Shown: positions 37,998-48,488, counted from the first letter of the stretch. The stretch is 64,000 bases of DNA from GAS188 sp963794475 (GCA_963794475.1 CAWCDW010000006.1:1-64000); one strand, 5' to 3'. Program-made: numbers and translations. Notes: generated by a model from the sequence alone, not told the origin.

Positions 37998-38561
37998 ATG
38001 CCCGCCGAAATTATCGAGTCGAAAGAGATCTATGCGGGCTTTATCCGCCTTCTCCAGACCACCTTGCGGCTCGACGACTGCAAAAGGCTGAACCGCGAAA
38101 TCATCGTCCACGGGCGCGCTGCTGCCGTTTTGCCTTATGACCCCGAGCGCTGCGTCGTCATGCTCGTCAAATTGTTGCGGGCGCCTCTTCTGTTTGACAC
38201 GGGAGCTCAGGATCTCATCGAAGCTCCTGCCGGAATGCTCGATGACGGCAGCCCTGAGGAGACAGCAAAGCGAGAGGCGATGGAGGAGACGGGCCTACGT
38301 CTCACGGTTTTGGAACATGTTGGCTCCGCCTGGAGCTCGCCAGGCATCTCGACGGAGAAAATCGAGCTCTATCTTGCGCCTTACGCGAAAGGCGATCGCG
38401 TCGGCGCCGGCGGCGGTTTGGCGAGCGAGGACGAGAACATCACGGTCGTGGAGATGCCAATCTCGGAATTTTGGGCAAGCCTGGAGCGGCTGGAGATTTC
38501 CGATCTCAAGACGCTGACCCTTGCCCTGGCGCTGCATTGCAAGCACCCGGGCTTGTTCTGA
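37998..38561 (+). CDS. NUDIX hydrolase (ADP-ribose / GDP-mannose pyrophosphatase-like)
   Basis: A 187-residue NUDIX hydrolase, expected to split nucleoside diphosphate sugars. The NUDIX box GMLDDGSPEETAKREAMEET (with GL following) fits G-x5-E-x7-R-E-x2-E-E-x-G. The section before it (VVMLVKLLRAPLLF ... LIEAPAGML) and the SPGISTEKIELYLA segment after it resemble the NudF/NudK group. The start at 37998 has GAGGGAG upstream. It stands alone, convergent with groEL. Confidence 0.88.
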   Translation: MPAEIIESKEIYAGFIRLLQTTLRLDDCKRLNREIIVHGRAAAVLPYDPERCVVMLVKLLRAPLLFDTGAQDLIEAPAGMLDDGSPEETAKREAMEETGLRLTVLEHVGSAWSSPGISTEKIELYLAPYAKGDRVGAGGGLASEDENITVVEMPISEFWASLERLEISDLKTLTLALALHCKHPGLF

Positions 38562-38657
38562 CACGGGGCTTTGGAGGGTAGGGAGCTGGCGTATCGCTCG
38601 CGTGCTTCCGCTGCGCATCACCCGCGACGATCACCGGCATGCGTGATTCAGAAAGTG

Positions 38658-38695
38658 AAGGGCGAGCGGTCTCACGCAACGCATCGCTCGCCCTT
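38658..38695 (+). terminator. Long hairpin downstream of the NUDIX gene
   Basis: AAGGGCGAGCG and CGCTCGCCCTT form a perfect 11-bp stem with a 16-base loop, about 100 bp after the NUDIX stop. No long U-tract follows, so termination is likely but not certain. Other structural roles are possible. Confidence 0.45.
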
Positions 38696-38832
38696 CGCGA
38701 CGGCCCAGGACCCAATTGCGCCGTCGCGGAACGGAAGTATCCAAGGCTCAGGTTAGCGGAGGCTTAAGCCTCAAGGGCAGACGCTGGCCGCGCTGCCAGG
38801 TCATCGACTGGGTTCGCTCGACCGAGATAAAG

Positions 38833-38858
38833 AAAGCCCCGGAGCCATCCGGGGCTTT
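38833..38858 (-). terminator. Rho-independent terminator of groESL
   Basis: AAAGCCCCGGA and TCCGGGGCTTT pair over 11 bp around a GCCA loop. It lies about 25 bp after the full-length groEL stop on the minus strand, with AAAG/CTTT flanks giving a short U-tract. The position supports the longer groEL reading that ends at 38884. Confidence 0.75.
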
Positions 38859-38883
38859 CCAGATAGTCGGTATAAGGCGCGGA

Positions 38884-40520
<1,637 letters not shown>

Positions 40521-40568
40521 GTTGCTTCACTCCTAAAAAGTGTTGATCGTTGGTGTCGGCGAAAGGCC

Positions 40569-40883
40569 TCAGGCGGCCTTCCTGCGGCTGGCAGTGCTTT
40601 CGAGCACGCCCATGATGTCGCTCTCCTTCATGATCAGGAGATCCTCGCCATCGATCTTCACTTCGGTGCCGGACCACTTGCCGAAAAGGATGCGGTCGCC
40701 GGCCTTCACATCGAGCGGAACCAGCTTGCCGCTCTCGTCACGAGCGCCAGGGCCGACCGCGATGATTTCGCCCTCTTGCGGCTTCTCTTTCGCGGTGTCG
40801 GGAATGATGATCCCGCCTTTGGTCTTCTCTTCGCCTTCGATGCGGCGGACAACGACACGATCGTGCAATGGACGGAAATTCAT
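40569..40883 (-). CDS. groES: Co-chaperonin GroES
   Basis: A 104-residue co-chaperonin that caps GroEL. MNFRPLHDRVVVRRIEGEEK, then the mobile loop TKGGIIIPDTAKEKPQEG and the roof motif GPGARDESGK, are standard. The C-terminus ESTASRRKAA is slightly extended. GGAGGAATTCC sits before the ATG. I see no CIRCE element (TTAGCACTC inverted repeat) in the 116 bp before it, so HrcA control is not evident. It is divergent from the PsiF-like gene. Confidence 0.95.
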   Translation of the reverse strand: MNFRPLHDRVVVRRIEGEEKTKGGIIIPDTAKEKPQEGEIIAVGPGARDESGKLVPLDVKAGDRILFGKWSGTEVKIDGEDLLIMKESDIMGVLESTASRRKAA

Positions 40884-40999
40884 GGAATTCCTCCGCTTTT
40901 CTGCATTTTTGTTTGCGCAACTCTTGGGAGGGTTGACCGCCTCACCTGCTATGCGCTTCGATGTGCTGACGGCCAGCCTGCTAAAGAAGGGAGATAACT

Positions 41000-41248
41000 A
41001 TGAAGGGGACCATTCTGATTGCCTTCGCCAGTTTGGTTTGTGCAACGAGCGCATTCGCTGCTGAGACCACCTGCAAAAGCCAGGCGGATGACAAGAAACT
41101 TGCCGGGGCAGCACTGACCAGCTTCATGAAGAAATGCCAGACCGACGCCACAAAAACTTGCGAGACCTCGGCGACCGAGAAGAAGCTCGCGGGAGCGGCC
41201 AAGACGAGCTTCACCAAGAAGTGCGTCGGCGACGCGGTCGGTGGCTGA
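41000..41248 (+). CDS. PsiF-repeat secreted protein
   Basis: An 82-residue protein with signal peptide MKGTILIAFASLVCATSAFA and two copies of a C-x-S/T-x-A-x-x-K-K-L-A-G-A-A unit (KSQADDKKLAGAALTSFMKK and ETSATEKKLAGAAKTSFTKK). PsiF-family proteins are periplasmic; E. coli PsiF is phosphate-starvation-inducible, but the function is unknown. AAGGGAG precedes the ATG. It is divergent from groES. Confidence 0.85.
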   Translation: MKGTILIAFASLVCATSAFAAETTCKSQADDKKLAGAALTSFMKKCQTDATKTCETSATEKKLAGAAKTSFTKKCVGDAVGG

Positions 41249-42007
41249 GCACAGTCACGAAAGCGCTCTGGCAGCCATCCTCTCCTTGTAGGCCAACATT
41301 TCGGAGCGGAAGATCAGCTCGGCCGTTGAAACGATTTGGAACGAGCGGCTCTACAAAATATGTGCCGGCGACGGATCCACTCTTATAAAGTGAAGTTCGG
41401 TTCCGGTCAGGATCGGTCGGCGTCACGAGGCCGCGCGTGCTGACGAGATCCGGCGCGTCCCTGCGTCGCTCGTAGGTCGGCCCGGTGCCGACGAATCTCC
41501 GGCGACAAAACGCGCTCGAAAGATGGCGGTCATGATGCGCTGAACTCGCGGGCGTAGTTGCTCCCTGTGCGGCCGATTGGGTTCGGCTTGCATGGGCTCG
41601 AGCGTGACGACGAGCTGACGGATGCCGTGTTCCACCGCGGCGAGTTCGTCGGGCGAGGGCCAGTTGCGGGGAAAAGGCTGGGGCTTGCGCATGATGGTTG
41701 GTTCTATAGGCGATCCGTGGCGTTAGGCGCAAACATAAATGGCGCCAGCGGGTCGCGGCGGCAGGTGGTTTGGTCGAACTCCAGACCGCCGCAGCTGCAT
41801 TGACGTCCAAACTTCGCGGCGGTTGGGCTCGCTGCCCCATAGCAAACTGCGCCACCGCGCCGCACGACACCATCACAAGTTCGTCACAGAGCGCGAGGAT
41901 GCTGACGATCGTCCCTCCTGAACCGGTTCGGACGAGCAACAAGCCAATTCATGGGTGTCAGCCATTCCTAAGATTGGGTGCGCGCCCAGGTCCATTTGAG
42001 CAGTGGC
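41249..42007. other. Intergenic, no confident gene
   Basis: About 760 bp. An 89-codon frame on the minus strand (41423-41692, MRKPQPFPRNWPSPDELAAV) is the only candidate. It has no ribosome-binding site and overlaps longer open frames on both strands, so I do not call it. Confidence 0.4.
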
Positions 42008-42547
42008 ATGAACCGAGCAGAACAGTATCGCGAACACGCCAAAGAATGCTTGGGATTTTCCACATCGATTACTGATCCGGCGTGGCGGGCGCAATTGGTT
42101 TCAATAGCGGCCCAATGGCGCGAGCTTGCCAACCGGGAATGTGAGGTTGCCCGCAAAGAGCAAGGCGCGGGCGTTACGGACCTCGCGGATGGTTCGATCG
42201 CGGTAAGGATCGGCGCCACTACTTTGCCTCGCGCGTCTGGGAACCTAGTCTCATCGCGCGGTCTTGGCGACCGTTCTTCCCACAGCATAATCCAGGCGCA
42301 GCAGAGCGGACTCATAACGATGATAGCAGAGTTGTCTGAACACTCGCTCGTTACAATGCATAACGCGGTGCGCTCGCATGAACGCTGGAGGCGGCGGACG
42401 AATGATGCTCTCCATTACACAAACCCTTTCTCAACAAGCCTGCTGCCGCGGGACGTGATCTCGTGGCGCTCCCCGGAGCCACCGACTATGCGGCACCAAC
42501 TCTCCGTATCCAATTTTGCGTCCACGCCTTCGGCCACAAGGTCATAG
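42008..42547 (+). CDS. Small hypothetical rhizobial protein (YREHAKEC type)
   Basis: The opening MNRAEQYREHAKECLGFSTS, then WRAQLVSIAAQWRELAN, matches a widespread family of short rhizobial proteins of unknown function, usually 60-80 residues and helical. Here the frame runs on to 179 codons, and the rest (after about residue 65) is not family-like and overlaps the convergent ankyrin gene. The true gene may have been shorter, with its stop lost by an indel near 42200. Confidence 0.5.
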   Translation: MNRAEQYREHAKECLGFSTSITDPAWRAQLVSIAAQWRELANRECEVARKEQGAGVTDLADGSIAVRIGATTLPRASGNLVSSRGLGDRSSHSIIQAQQSGLITMIAELSEHSLVTMHNAVRSHERWRRRTNDALHYTNPFSTSLLPRDVISWRSPEPPTMRHQLSVSNFASTPSATRS

Positions 42548-43074
42548 GCGAAGCCTCCCGCCATCCCAGGCACCGGGAACCAGATGGGACCCCGGTCGAG
42601 CTCGAGCAGCGGCTCGAGCTCGGGCAGTCGAAGCCCGAAATGCTCGACTTCTCGCGCTGCTCGGCCTCGAATCACGGTGTGGAAATGCGATTGGATTTTG
42701 AGAAGAATGCCGAGAGGCACACGCCGCCGAAAGTCAGGCGCAAGGATGTCGACGAGAGCGCGATGGCCTCGCTTCTCGGCGATATCCACGGGGCGCTCGC
42801 CCCTAGCATTTTGCAGACTCCGCCAAGCGCCGAGATCGATTAACTTGCGTGCCACCTCTGGTGGAGCGCCGCCATGCGCCGCCTGGTGGAGAGGGGCATA
42901 GAGCGAAGCCCCTCCCGGCCGCGATGCATTAATAAGCTGAGGTGACTCCTCGAGAAGTGCAAGAACATGGGCCCAATCATAATTCTTGCCCGCCACTGCC
43001 AGCTGATGTCGAGCCTCGAAATGATCAATGCAATCGGCTCCGGTGTTACCATTCCAAATTTTCGTGTTCATCAT
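42415..43074 (-). CDS. Ankyrin-repeat protein
   Basis: A 219-residue protein with ankyrin repeats in its first half: APLHQAAHGGAPPEVARKLI, DLGAWRSLQNARGERPVDIA and EKRGHRALVDIL. The second half (FGLRLPELEPLLELDRGPIW) resembles ankyrin-associated C-terminal sequences but is not assigned. There is no signal peptide. AGGAG lies just upstream of the start. It probably binds another protein; partner unknown. Its 3' end overlaps the convergent gene at 42008-42547. Confidence 0.75.
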   Translation of the reverse strand: MMNTKIWNGNTGADCIDHFEARHQLAVAGKNYDWAHVLALLEESPQLINASRPGGASLYAPLHQAAHGGAPPEVARKLIDLGAWRSLQNARGERPVDIAEKRGHRALVDILAPDFRRRVPLGILLKIQSHFHTVIRGRAAREVEHFGLRLPELEPLLELDRGPIWFPVPGMAGGFAYDLVAEGVDAKLDTESWCRIVGGSGERHEITSRGSRLVEKGFV

Positions 43075-43236
43075 TCATGCTCCTGTTGGGTTTTCTTAAA
43101 AAATTCCCCTTCGAGCTTGGCCAGGATGGCTACCGCCCCGGCCTCGGCTCGTTCGTAGTCGCGGCGAGGACCGCGCGGTTTCTACGGCGAGATTGTCAGG
43201 CGATAGCGCGACCGTCGCTGGGAGCTAGCCGAATGC

Positions 43237-43710
43237 CTAATCACGGGCCCTTGCTAGCGCTTCGCCTTCGCTCACGCGGTTGACTGACGGTTGCGCAAGG
43301 CGCGACAGGACCTGACGGTTTGATTCGCCCCCTTTTTTTATTGCCTCTTCCATTTTTTGCCATTGGCGCTTTGAAGGAACTGGGCGGCCTGGAATTTTGT
43401 CGCGCATGCGCGCAACGAATTCCTGATGGTCTAACGCCAACCGTTTGGCTTTTGCGATTTGCTTGAGGTCCCGTGGAGTTTTCTGCTGGTCGCAGAGCTT
43501 GCAAATCGCGGCCAAGCGATCGGGGTCATTGGCATTGTCGCCATGTTCGCGCAGCGCCAAGGGCGGCCGATGGTCGAGGACAATGCTTCCGAGCATCAAG
43601 CGCGTGCCGCAGTCAAAACAGCGACCGTTTTGCCTGAGCATGATTTTGGCGCGCAGCAGAGCGGGCAAGCGAAGTCGGGCACAAGGTTGAAAGGCGGATT
43701 TGCGCTGCAT
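43237..43710 (-). CDS. HNH endonuclease, module 2
   Basis: A 157-residue HNH nuclease with CFDCGTRLMLGSIVLDHRPP, the catalytic DH pair, NDPDRLAAICKLC and the basic LKQIAKAKRLALDH stretch. It is the paralogue of the gene at 1695-2165, near-identical over the nuclease core with a different tail. It is the last gene of the minus-strand set. The frame is intact, so this copy may be active. Confidence 0.85.
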   Translation of the reverse strand: MQRKSAFQPCARLRLPALLRAKIMLRQNGRCFDCGTRLMLGSIVLDHRPPLALREHGDNANDPDRLAAICKLCDQQKTPRDLKQIAKAKRLALDHQEFVARMRDKIPGRPVPSKRQWQKMEEAIKKGGESNRQVLSRLAQPSVNRVSEGEALARARD

Positions 43711-43720
43711 GGCCGAGCAC

Positions 43721-44621
43721 CTAATCCGAGGATGCTTGACCGTTTGGGATTTTGGTCGCTTCGCGCTGGTGTTCGAATGGGATCAGCAGCTCCGGTTCCA
43801 CCCCGACCGCGTCGGCCTTTGCCAAGAAAGCGGCATCGAACATCACACGCCCTGCCGCATCAAGCTTGTTGCGCTCGGGCATCTTCACAGCGGCCCAACG
43901 CAACAGAGCGTCGGCGTCATGGATCTCAGCCAGGTCGGCACAGGGATCAGCTGATCGACTTGATATGAGTGTGCGCCAACGGGCGGCGGGGAGATCGCCG
44001 TTTGGCCGCCGCTGGCTCTCGTTTTCTGATCGGCGCGGCGGAGGGCGTTTTAAGCATTGAGTGGGAAGGCGTGTTCTTTGTGGGCTCGCACGGTATTCTC
44101 TTCATGTAGCTGACGTCGTTGGGTGGAAGATTCGAACCTGCTGCAGAGATCTTCGCGACCTTTCCGCCCCCGTCTATTTGGAATGTTGTCGTTCGCTTCG
44201 ACCGGCGCGTCGAGATCATCTTCACCCGCCAAACCGACCAAGGTGAAGAGGGAATAGCGGCGCGCATAAGTGAGCGCCGCGCCCATCAGCTTTGGGTGAC
44301 CTATGTCGGTGATGTGGCAGACGGGCCAAATCCCACTCATCCATTCACCCGAGGAATGCGCGATCGTCGTGGTCAAGAGCACGAGACCACGATCAGGATC
44401 GATGCATGTCGTTTGGATGGCCGCAAGCTCGTATTTGCCGAGCGTCTTGCGCACGATATCGAGCCCGGCCGATAAGGGTGCGTAACGGTAGCTGATCGGG
44501 CCCATTCCGTTTCGCCCCCGCTCGAGCACGGCGGTCAGGCTTTTGATTGGATTACAAGCTCTGCTTGCGCTTTCGCCATTGCCGCGGCGAGCTCGGAGAT
44601 CGAGTCACTGGAGGCTCGCAT
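43721..44621 (-). pseudogene. ERF-family annealing protein, module 2, frameshifted
   Basis: The N-terminus MRASSDSISELAAAMAKAQA starts at 44621, overlapping the exonuclease stop by 17 bases. It runs into a stop near 44550 because one A is missing compared with module 1 (GTAATCC instead of GTAAATCC). The ERF core continues in the next frame from LERGRNGMGPISYRYAPLSA through GAALTYARRYSLFTLVG. A further break leads to the C-terminal segment HDADALLRWAAVKMPERNKL and GVEPELLIPFE, ending at 43721. The lesions differ from those in module 1, so the two copies broke independently. Confidence 0.72.
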
Positions 44622-45432
44622 GATCACCTCCGTTGGCGACAATATCGAAGGTGACGGCGCCTGACTTCGAGCGCTTGGCTCGAACGCCGTGACCGAAAGC
44701 CTCGCGCGCGTCCTCCGGCATGAGCAGCTTCAGTTCCGCCTTCGCTCTCTCGTGCTCAGCGTAGGCGGCGCGCGTTCGCGCGAAGCTCCCCGCATGCTCT
44801 CCCCACGCATTTGAGGCGCTCATATCGATGACACGGACGATCGGGAGCTTCGCTTTCGGGGGCTCAGCCCCGTAGACATGCGGGACCTCCCCTCTGCGCA
44901 CACATCGCCAGAAGATGCGCTCGACCTGAAGCAAGACCGTCTGGTATACCGGATCGGCATCAACCTCGATCGACACCCATTTGGCGCCGCCCGTTATGAT
45001 CGAGAGATAGGCCCTGCGCGTCCCCGTCACGAGCATGTTGTGCTGAAGCTGCGGCATGTGTTTTTCGGCCGCGCTTTCCTCCGAGAACGACCACGGAAGC
45101 ATGAATTTGGCTTCGAAGACGGCCATCTCTTGCTTGACGATGCCGTCGAGGGTCGCACCCATCCAGTCGAGCTTTGGGTGCCGTATAAATTTTTGAATGT
45201 GTTCGAGCGCAAGCCCCGTCTCGCGCTCGAACCAGCGCTGGTTAAGTTCTTCGGTGGTGAGGCCAAGCTGAACCAGGAGGTTCGAAGAGAGGTCCTCGGG
45301 TTCGATTTCACCACGCTTCTCGCGCCAGAGCCGGATTAGGGCAGCCTCGTCATCGCCCATGATGGCTCTGGCATCAGAGCCGCCAATATAAGATGACCTA
45401 ACAGAGTTGTTCTGATCACCAATTTCAATCAT
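44605..45432 (-). CDS. YqaJ-type exonuclease, module 2
   Basis: A 275-residue intact exonuclease, same length as module 1. GGSDARAIMG, TLDG (Asp96), FEAKF (Glu107, Lys109) and PQLQHNMLVTG are conserved. The two proteins differ at roughly one residue in five or six, concentrated in the first 80 residues. Such divergence with an intact frame in both suggests either continued use or two separate acquisitions. It is divergent from the HTH gene at 45553. Confidence 0.85.
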   Translation of the reverse strand: MIEIGDQNNSVRSSYIGGSDARAIMGDDEAALIRLWREKRGEIEPEDLSSNLLVQLGLTTEELNQRWFERETGLALEHIQKFIRHPKLDWMGATLDGIVKQEMAVFEAKFMLPWSFSEESAAEKHMPQLQHNMLVTGTRRAYLSIITGGAKWVSIEVDADPVYQTVLLQVERIFWRCVRRGEVPHVYGAEPPKAKLPIVRVIDMSASNAWGEHAGSFARTRAAYAEHERAKAELKLLMPEDAREAFGHGVRAKRSKSGAVTFDIVANGGDHASLQ

Positions 45433-45534
45433 GCTTCCAGCCTCTCTGGATGGCTATTTTGATTCGGCTCTGCGGAACGAAGTCACTGATCGCGATCGAT
45501 GGGGATCGCAATGGCACGTCCGGCGCTGCCCAGA

Positions 45535-45551
45535 TCAACAAGAATTGTTGA
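45535..45551. promoter_or_regulatory. Operator dyad 1 upstream of the module 2 HTH gene
   Basis: TCAACAAGAATTGTTGA is a perfect inverted repeat with 7-bp arms and a 3-bp spacer, ending two bases before the ATG. Position and spacing equal those in module 1, but the arms read TCAACAA instead of TCAACGA. Coordinates could be off by one base. Confidence 0.6.
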
Positions 45552-45552
45552 T

Positions 45553-45840
45553 ATGAAATCTGGAAGCAAAAGTCAACAAAAATTATTGATTTCTGTTACG
45601 CCCGAACAGGTGAGAGCCGGTCGTGCCCTTTTGAATATGTCCCAAACCATGCTGGCCAAGCTTGCGCGTCTTGGACTTTCGACCGTGGTCGATTTTGAGA
45701 AATCGCGCAGGAGGGTTTCCGATGCTGCGCTCGATGCTATGCGCGTGGCTTTACATTCAGCAGGCGTGATCTTTGTGAGCGAAAACGGCGAGGGGCCTGG
45801 AGTTCGCCTGAAGAAGCGCATTAGCTCGAAGAGATCATGA
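45553..45840 (+). CDS. XRE-like HTH regulator, module 2
   Basis: A 95-residue regulator, paralogue of the gene at 4014. The HTH is RAGRALLNMSQTMLAKLARL plus GLSTVVDFEKSRRRVS, and the tail FVSENGEGPGVRLKK is identical. The recognition-helix region differs slightly (LADLGVS against LARLGLS), and the operator arms also differ. The frame opens at 45499, but the methionine at 45553 matches module 1 and sits behind the first dyad. It likely represses itself and the divergent recombination genes. Confidence 0.82.
   Translation: MKSGSKSQQKLLISVTPEQVRAGRALLNMSQTMLAKLARLGLSTVVDFEKSRRRVSDAALDAMRVALHSAGVIFVSENGEGPGVRLKKRISSKRS
45573..45589. promoter_or_regulatory. Operator dyad 2 inside the module 2 HTH gene
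   Basis: TCAACAAAAATTATTGA has 7-bp arms with one mismatch. It starts 20 bases after the A of the ATG, exactly as in module 1, with a 38-bp centre-to-centre distance to dyad 1. Coordinates could be off by one base. Confidence 0.55.
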
Positions 45841-45852
45841 TTATTTTGGAAG

Positions 45853-46140
45853 ATGTGCTATGCAAATTGCGAGGGCCCGGCGTGCGAGAACCCGCTCAAA
45901 AAGACGCGGTCACAGCCAACACGATATCGCGGGTTGAAAACGGAGCGATGCAAAGCAATCGACGATGAACGCATCCCGCGCGCTCTCGAAGCAAGGGGCA
46001 TCGGGTTCACCAACGGTGAACGGCCAGGGGTCCGTCTCGCCGGTCAACCGCAGCGAGATCCGGCAAGGCTCGAAGCGCTACAAGACCGGCAGGCCGGCAA
46101 CCTCCCAAATTATAATCAAAGGCGAAAGACGACACATTGC
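45853..46140 (+). pseudogene. Remnant of a second XRE-family HTH gene
   Basis: Read across two frames this gives VTANTISRVENGAMQSN, then ARGIGFTNGERPGVRLAGQ. The combination ANTISRVENG ... GI-x-FTNG-x-x-PGVRL is the recognition helix and tail of a common rhizobial XRE regulator. A frame change near 45960 and the lack of an N-terminal half show it is dead. Module 1 has an unrelated 213-residue gene at this place, so the modules differ in cargo here. Confidence 0.55.
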
Positions 46141-46206
46141 TGACGCATAGTTGAGAGATGCGGCTTCTTAATCGTGGCTGCATCGTCCAACAACTTGGAA
46201 AGTCTC

Positions 46207-46881
46207 ATGATGTCACAAAATAGGTCTTCGCCAACCGCAAGGAGCGCCCATCCCGGGCTCTCGGGTGCTCCAAAGCTCGGCGTCCCGGAGCACCTGCGGC
46301 CCTTGTTGGGGCCGAGCTGCATTACTGAGGATGAGGATCCGCAACTCTATGACCGTATACTTGCAGAACTCGGCTTCGCCGTAGGGGCCATTGACCTGAT
46401 CGATTGGTTGTTGGTGAAGGACGTCACAGAGCTGGTTTGGAAAATTCAACGTGCCCGACGCCTTCGAGAAAGTCAGATGCGAAGAGCTCGTGAACAGGTG
46501 ATGCAACGCATCCTCGAGACGCTCCGGGAAAAAGGTGCTGACTCTCATTCAGACAATCTACTTGTCTCCAATTGGTCCAAAGGAGAAAAACAAGCTGTAA
46601 AAGAAGTTAACGCCTTACTCGACTTCATAGGCCTCTCCCACAGCGATGTTACCGCGCGATGTCTATTGTTTTATGCTGCCGAATTCGAGCGGCTGGACGA
46701 TCAGGAGGAGGATTTCCAACGTCAACGGAGTGCACTTCTGAAGCAAATCGAACGTCGACGCGCCGGTTGGGGCAGAAATTTGAGGCGCGCGACCAGAGAA
46801 CTCATCGATGTGAATCTCGACGAACCATCCCCGCATGCTTTGGCTGCTCGGAGAATGGACGAGATCCCTGATCGGCAATGA
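46207..46881 (+). CDS. Hypothetical module protein (intact copy 2)
   Basis: A 224-residue protein of unknown function, soluble and helical. Landmarks are HLRPLLGPSCITEDEDPQLY, IDLIDWLLVKDVTELVWKIQ and SALLKQIERRRAGWGRNLRR. It is the intact version of the broken gene at 5303-5990. The ATG at 46207 has GGAAAG upstream; a GTG at 46174 is the longer alternative. Its stop overlaps the next ATG by four bases (ATGA). Conservation in both modules marks it as a core component. Confidence 0.7.
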   Translation: MMSQNRSSPTARSAHPGLSGAPKLGVPEHLRPLLGPSCITEDEDPQLYDRILAELGFAVGAIDLIDWLLVKDVTELVWKIQRARRLRESQMRRAREQVMQRILETLREKGADSHSDNLLVSNWSKGEKQAVKEVNALLDFIGLSHSDVTARCLLFYAAEFERLDDQEEDFQRQRSALLKQIERRRAGWGRNLRRATRELIDVNLDEPSPHALAARRMDEIPDRQ

Positions 46882-47285
46882 CGAGCTCACGGCAACGTGA
46901 GGCCAACCGCCTCAATGCGGGGCGCAGCACCGGACCCCGAACGGCTGCTGGAAAGGCCGCATCTCGCGTAAATGCGCGCTGGCACGGCCTTGCCAGACCA
47001 CTTAGGTGCGAGCCGGGAATTGATGAAGAGATCGAGCGCCTTGCAATAGCAATTGCAGGCGCAAGATCTGACCTCATGGATCTCGCTCGCGTGGTTGCGG
47101 AAGCAGAACTCGAATTGAGGCGCGTCCGGCACGCCCGCATGCTGGTCGCCAAGATTCCGAGAGTCGGGGAGCCAAACTCCTCCAGCGTGCCAGGCCGGGA
47201 TCTAAGCGCGCTTGACCGATACGAGCAGCGCGCCCTCTCAAGGCGTAAATTCGCGATCCGGGATTTTGACCAGGCGGGCGATTAA
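46878..47285 (+). CDS. Hypothetical protein with basic STGPRT motif, module 2
   Basis: A 135-residue protein starting MTSSRQREANRLNAGRSTG, then PRTAAGKAASRVNARWHGLA. A helical middle (DLARVVAEAELELRRVRHAR) leads to the end RRKFAIRDFDQA. It is shorter than the 191-residue paralogue at 5983, lacking most of the section between the helix and the end. Coupling to the upstream gene by ATGA suggests the two proteins work together. The function is unknown; the charged N-terminus suggests nucleic-acid binding. Confidence 0.7.
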   Translation: MTSSRQREANRLNAGRSTGPRTAAGKAASRVNARWHGLARPLRCEPGIDEEIERLAIAIAGARSDLMDLARVVAEAELELRRVRHARMLVAKIPRVGEPNSSSVPGRDLSALDRYEQRALSRRKFAIRDFDQAGD

Positions 47286-47321
47286 CGCGTCGAAGTGCCT
47301 ACAGCAGGGGGCCGCGATGTA

Positions 47322-47341
47322 ATTTTGGCAGAACGAACCCA
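47322..47341 (+). repeat. 20-bp motif shared by both module ends (copy 2)
   Basis: ATTTTGGCAGAACGAACCCA lies 37 bp after the last module 2 gene. The same 20 bases occur in inverted orientation at 6651-6670 after module 1. Confidence 0.6.
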
Positions 47342-47490
47342 ATTTCACTCAGCGCCTGAGAAGGGAGATCGGAAGTGGCAATGGTGGAAACAGTGTCCCC
47401 GGCCCGTCTGATTTGAGCTATCACGGTTGCCAAACGCAACCTAATGGGATGCCAAGAACCGCTTCAAACGGCAGTTGCGGCTCCCAGCCA

Positions 47491-48168
47491 TCAGGCCGGC
47501 GCCTGCGGGTTGAGCAGTGGGGACAGCGCGTTCTGGACGCCGGTGAGCGATATTTGCACGCCGATGCAAAGGAGAAGGAAAGCCGAAAGGCGCGTCACGA
47601 TGCGCGACCGAGCCTGGCCGAGAAGCGCGACGACGCGGTCCGCATAGGCATAACAGAGGCCGACCATGGCGGCGACCGTCACCGCCGCGGCCGAAGCTCC
47701 GGCGAAATGCGGAATGAGGTCGAGCGTGTCCGAGGGCCGGTTGGCGCTGAGTGCGATCGCGACCGAGATGGTACCGGGCCCCGTGGTGAACGGCATGGTC
47801 AGCGGGAAGAAGGCGACATCGCCCGCGCCGCTGGCGGGCGCCGCCTGCTCCTGCTTGCGGTCCTCGTTCTCCTCGGGCGCGGACAGCATCTCCCAAGCCC
47901 GCACGGCGACCACGAGCCCGCCCGCGATCCGGAGCGCACTGAGCGACACGCCAAAAAAGCTCATGATCGTGGCGCCCGCCCAGAGCGCCACGAGCATGAC
48001 GCCTGCCGAATAGGAGGCGACACGCCAAGCCAAGGCAACGCGCTCCGCATGCGCGCGGCTGGCCGTAACCTGACTATAGATGAACGCACCCCCCAACGGA
48101 TTGACGATCGAGAACAGCGCCGGAAGCGCGACCAGGAAGCTGCTGATGGTGCCGTTCAACAACCACAT
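47491..48168 (-). CDS. MarC-family integral membrane protein
   Basis: A roughly 225-residue inner-membrane protein of the MarC/UPF0056 family with about six helices: SSFLVALPALFSIVNPLGGA, AGVMLVALWAGATIMSFFGV, LRIAGGLVVAVRAWEML, and the conserved MPFTTGPGTISVAIAL. The function of the family is not established. The ATG at 48168 has AGAGGA upstream; the TTG at 48207 is less likely. Confidence 0.85.
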   Translation of the reverse strand: MWLLNGTISSFLVALPALFSIVNPLGGAFIYSQVTASRAHAERVALAWRVASYSAGVMLVALWAGATIMSFFGVSLSALRIAGGLVVAVRAWEMLSAPEENEDRKQEQAAPASGAGDVAFFPLTMPFTTGPGTISVAIALSANRPSDTLDLIPHFAGASAAAVTVAAMVGLCYAYADRVVALLGQARSRIVTRLSAFLLLCIGVQISLTGVQNALSPLLNPQAPA

Positions 48169-48488
48169 CGATGCGTCCTCTGCCTGGCCCGCAACAATGA
48201 CGGACAAGGAGAACTCTTCAAGGGGAACGCGTGGCTTATGAACACCTGAGAAGCCGCGACGCAGGAGGGTCCCGAACAGCTACCCGCGCCATCGCGACCC
48301 GCTGCCGCTCACTGCCAGCGGTAATCCGAGGACGCCCGATGCGCCAGGGCCAGCGACGACTTACAAGAATGGCAATGGCTTCTTCCCAACATGAAGACCA
48401 ACTTTTCGCGTGTTGGCTCCCGCGACGCCGCGGGACTCCGACGACCCCCGGTATGAGGCTCGCTGCAAAGCCTCGAGCGACGTCAACT

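Larger units (their letters stand above)
38562..38883. other. Intergenic region with two strong hairpins
   Basis: The space between the convergent NUDIX and groEL genes contains the hairpins at 38658-38695 and 38833-38858 and no gene. Confidence 0.55.

Noticed and set aside
40884..40999. CIRCE heat-shock operator before groES
   Set aside because: No TTAGCACTC/GAGTGCTAA inverted repeat, even imperfect, was found.
41211..41942. Overlapping open frames of 243 and 89 codons on the minus strand
   Set aside because: No ribosome-binding site and no recognisable domain; the longer one also runs antisense to the PsiF-like gene end.
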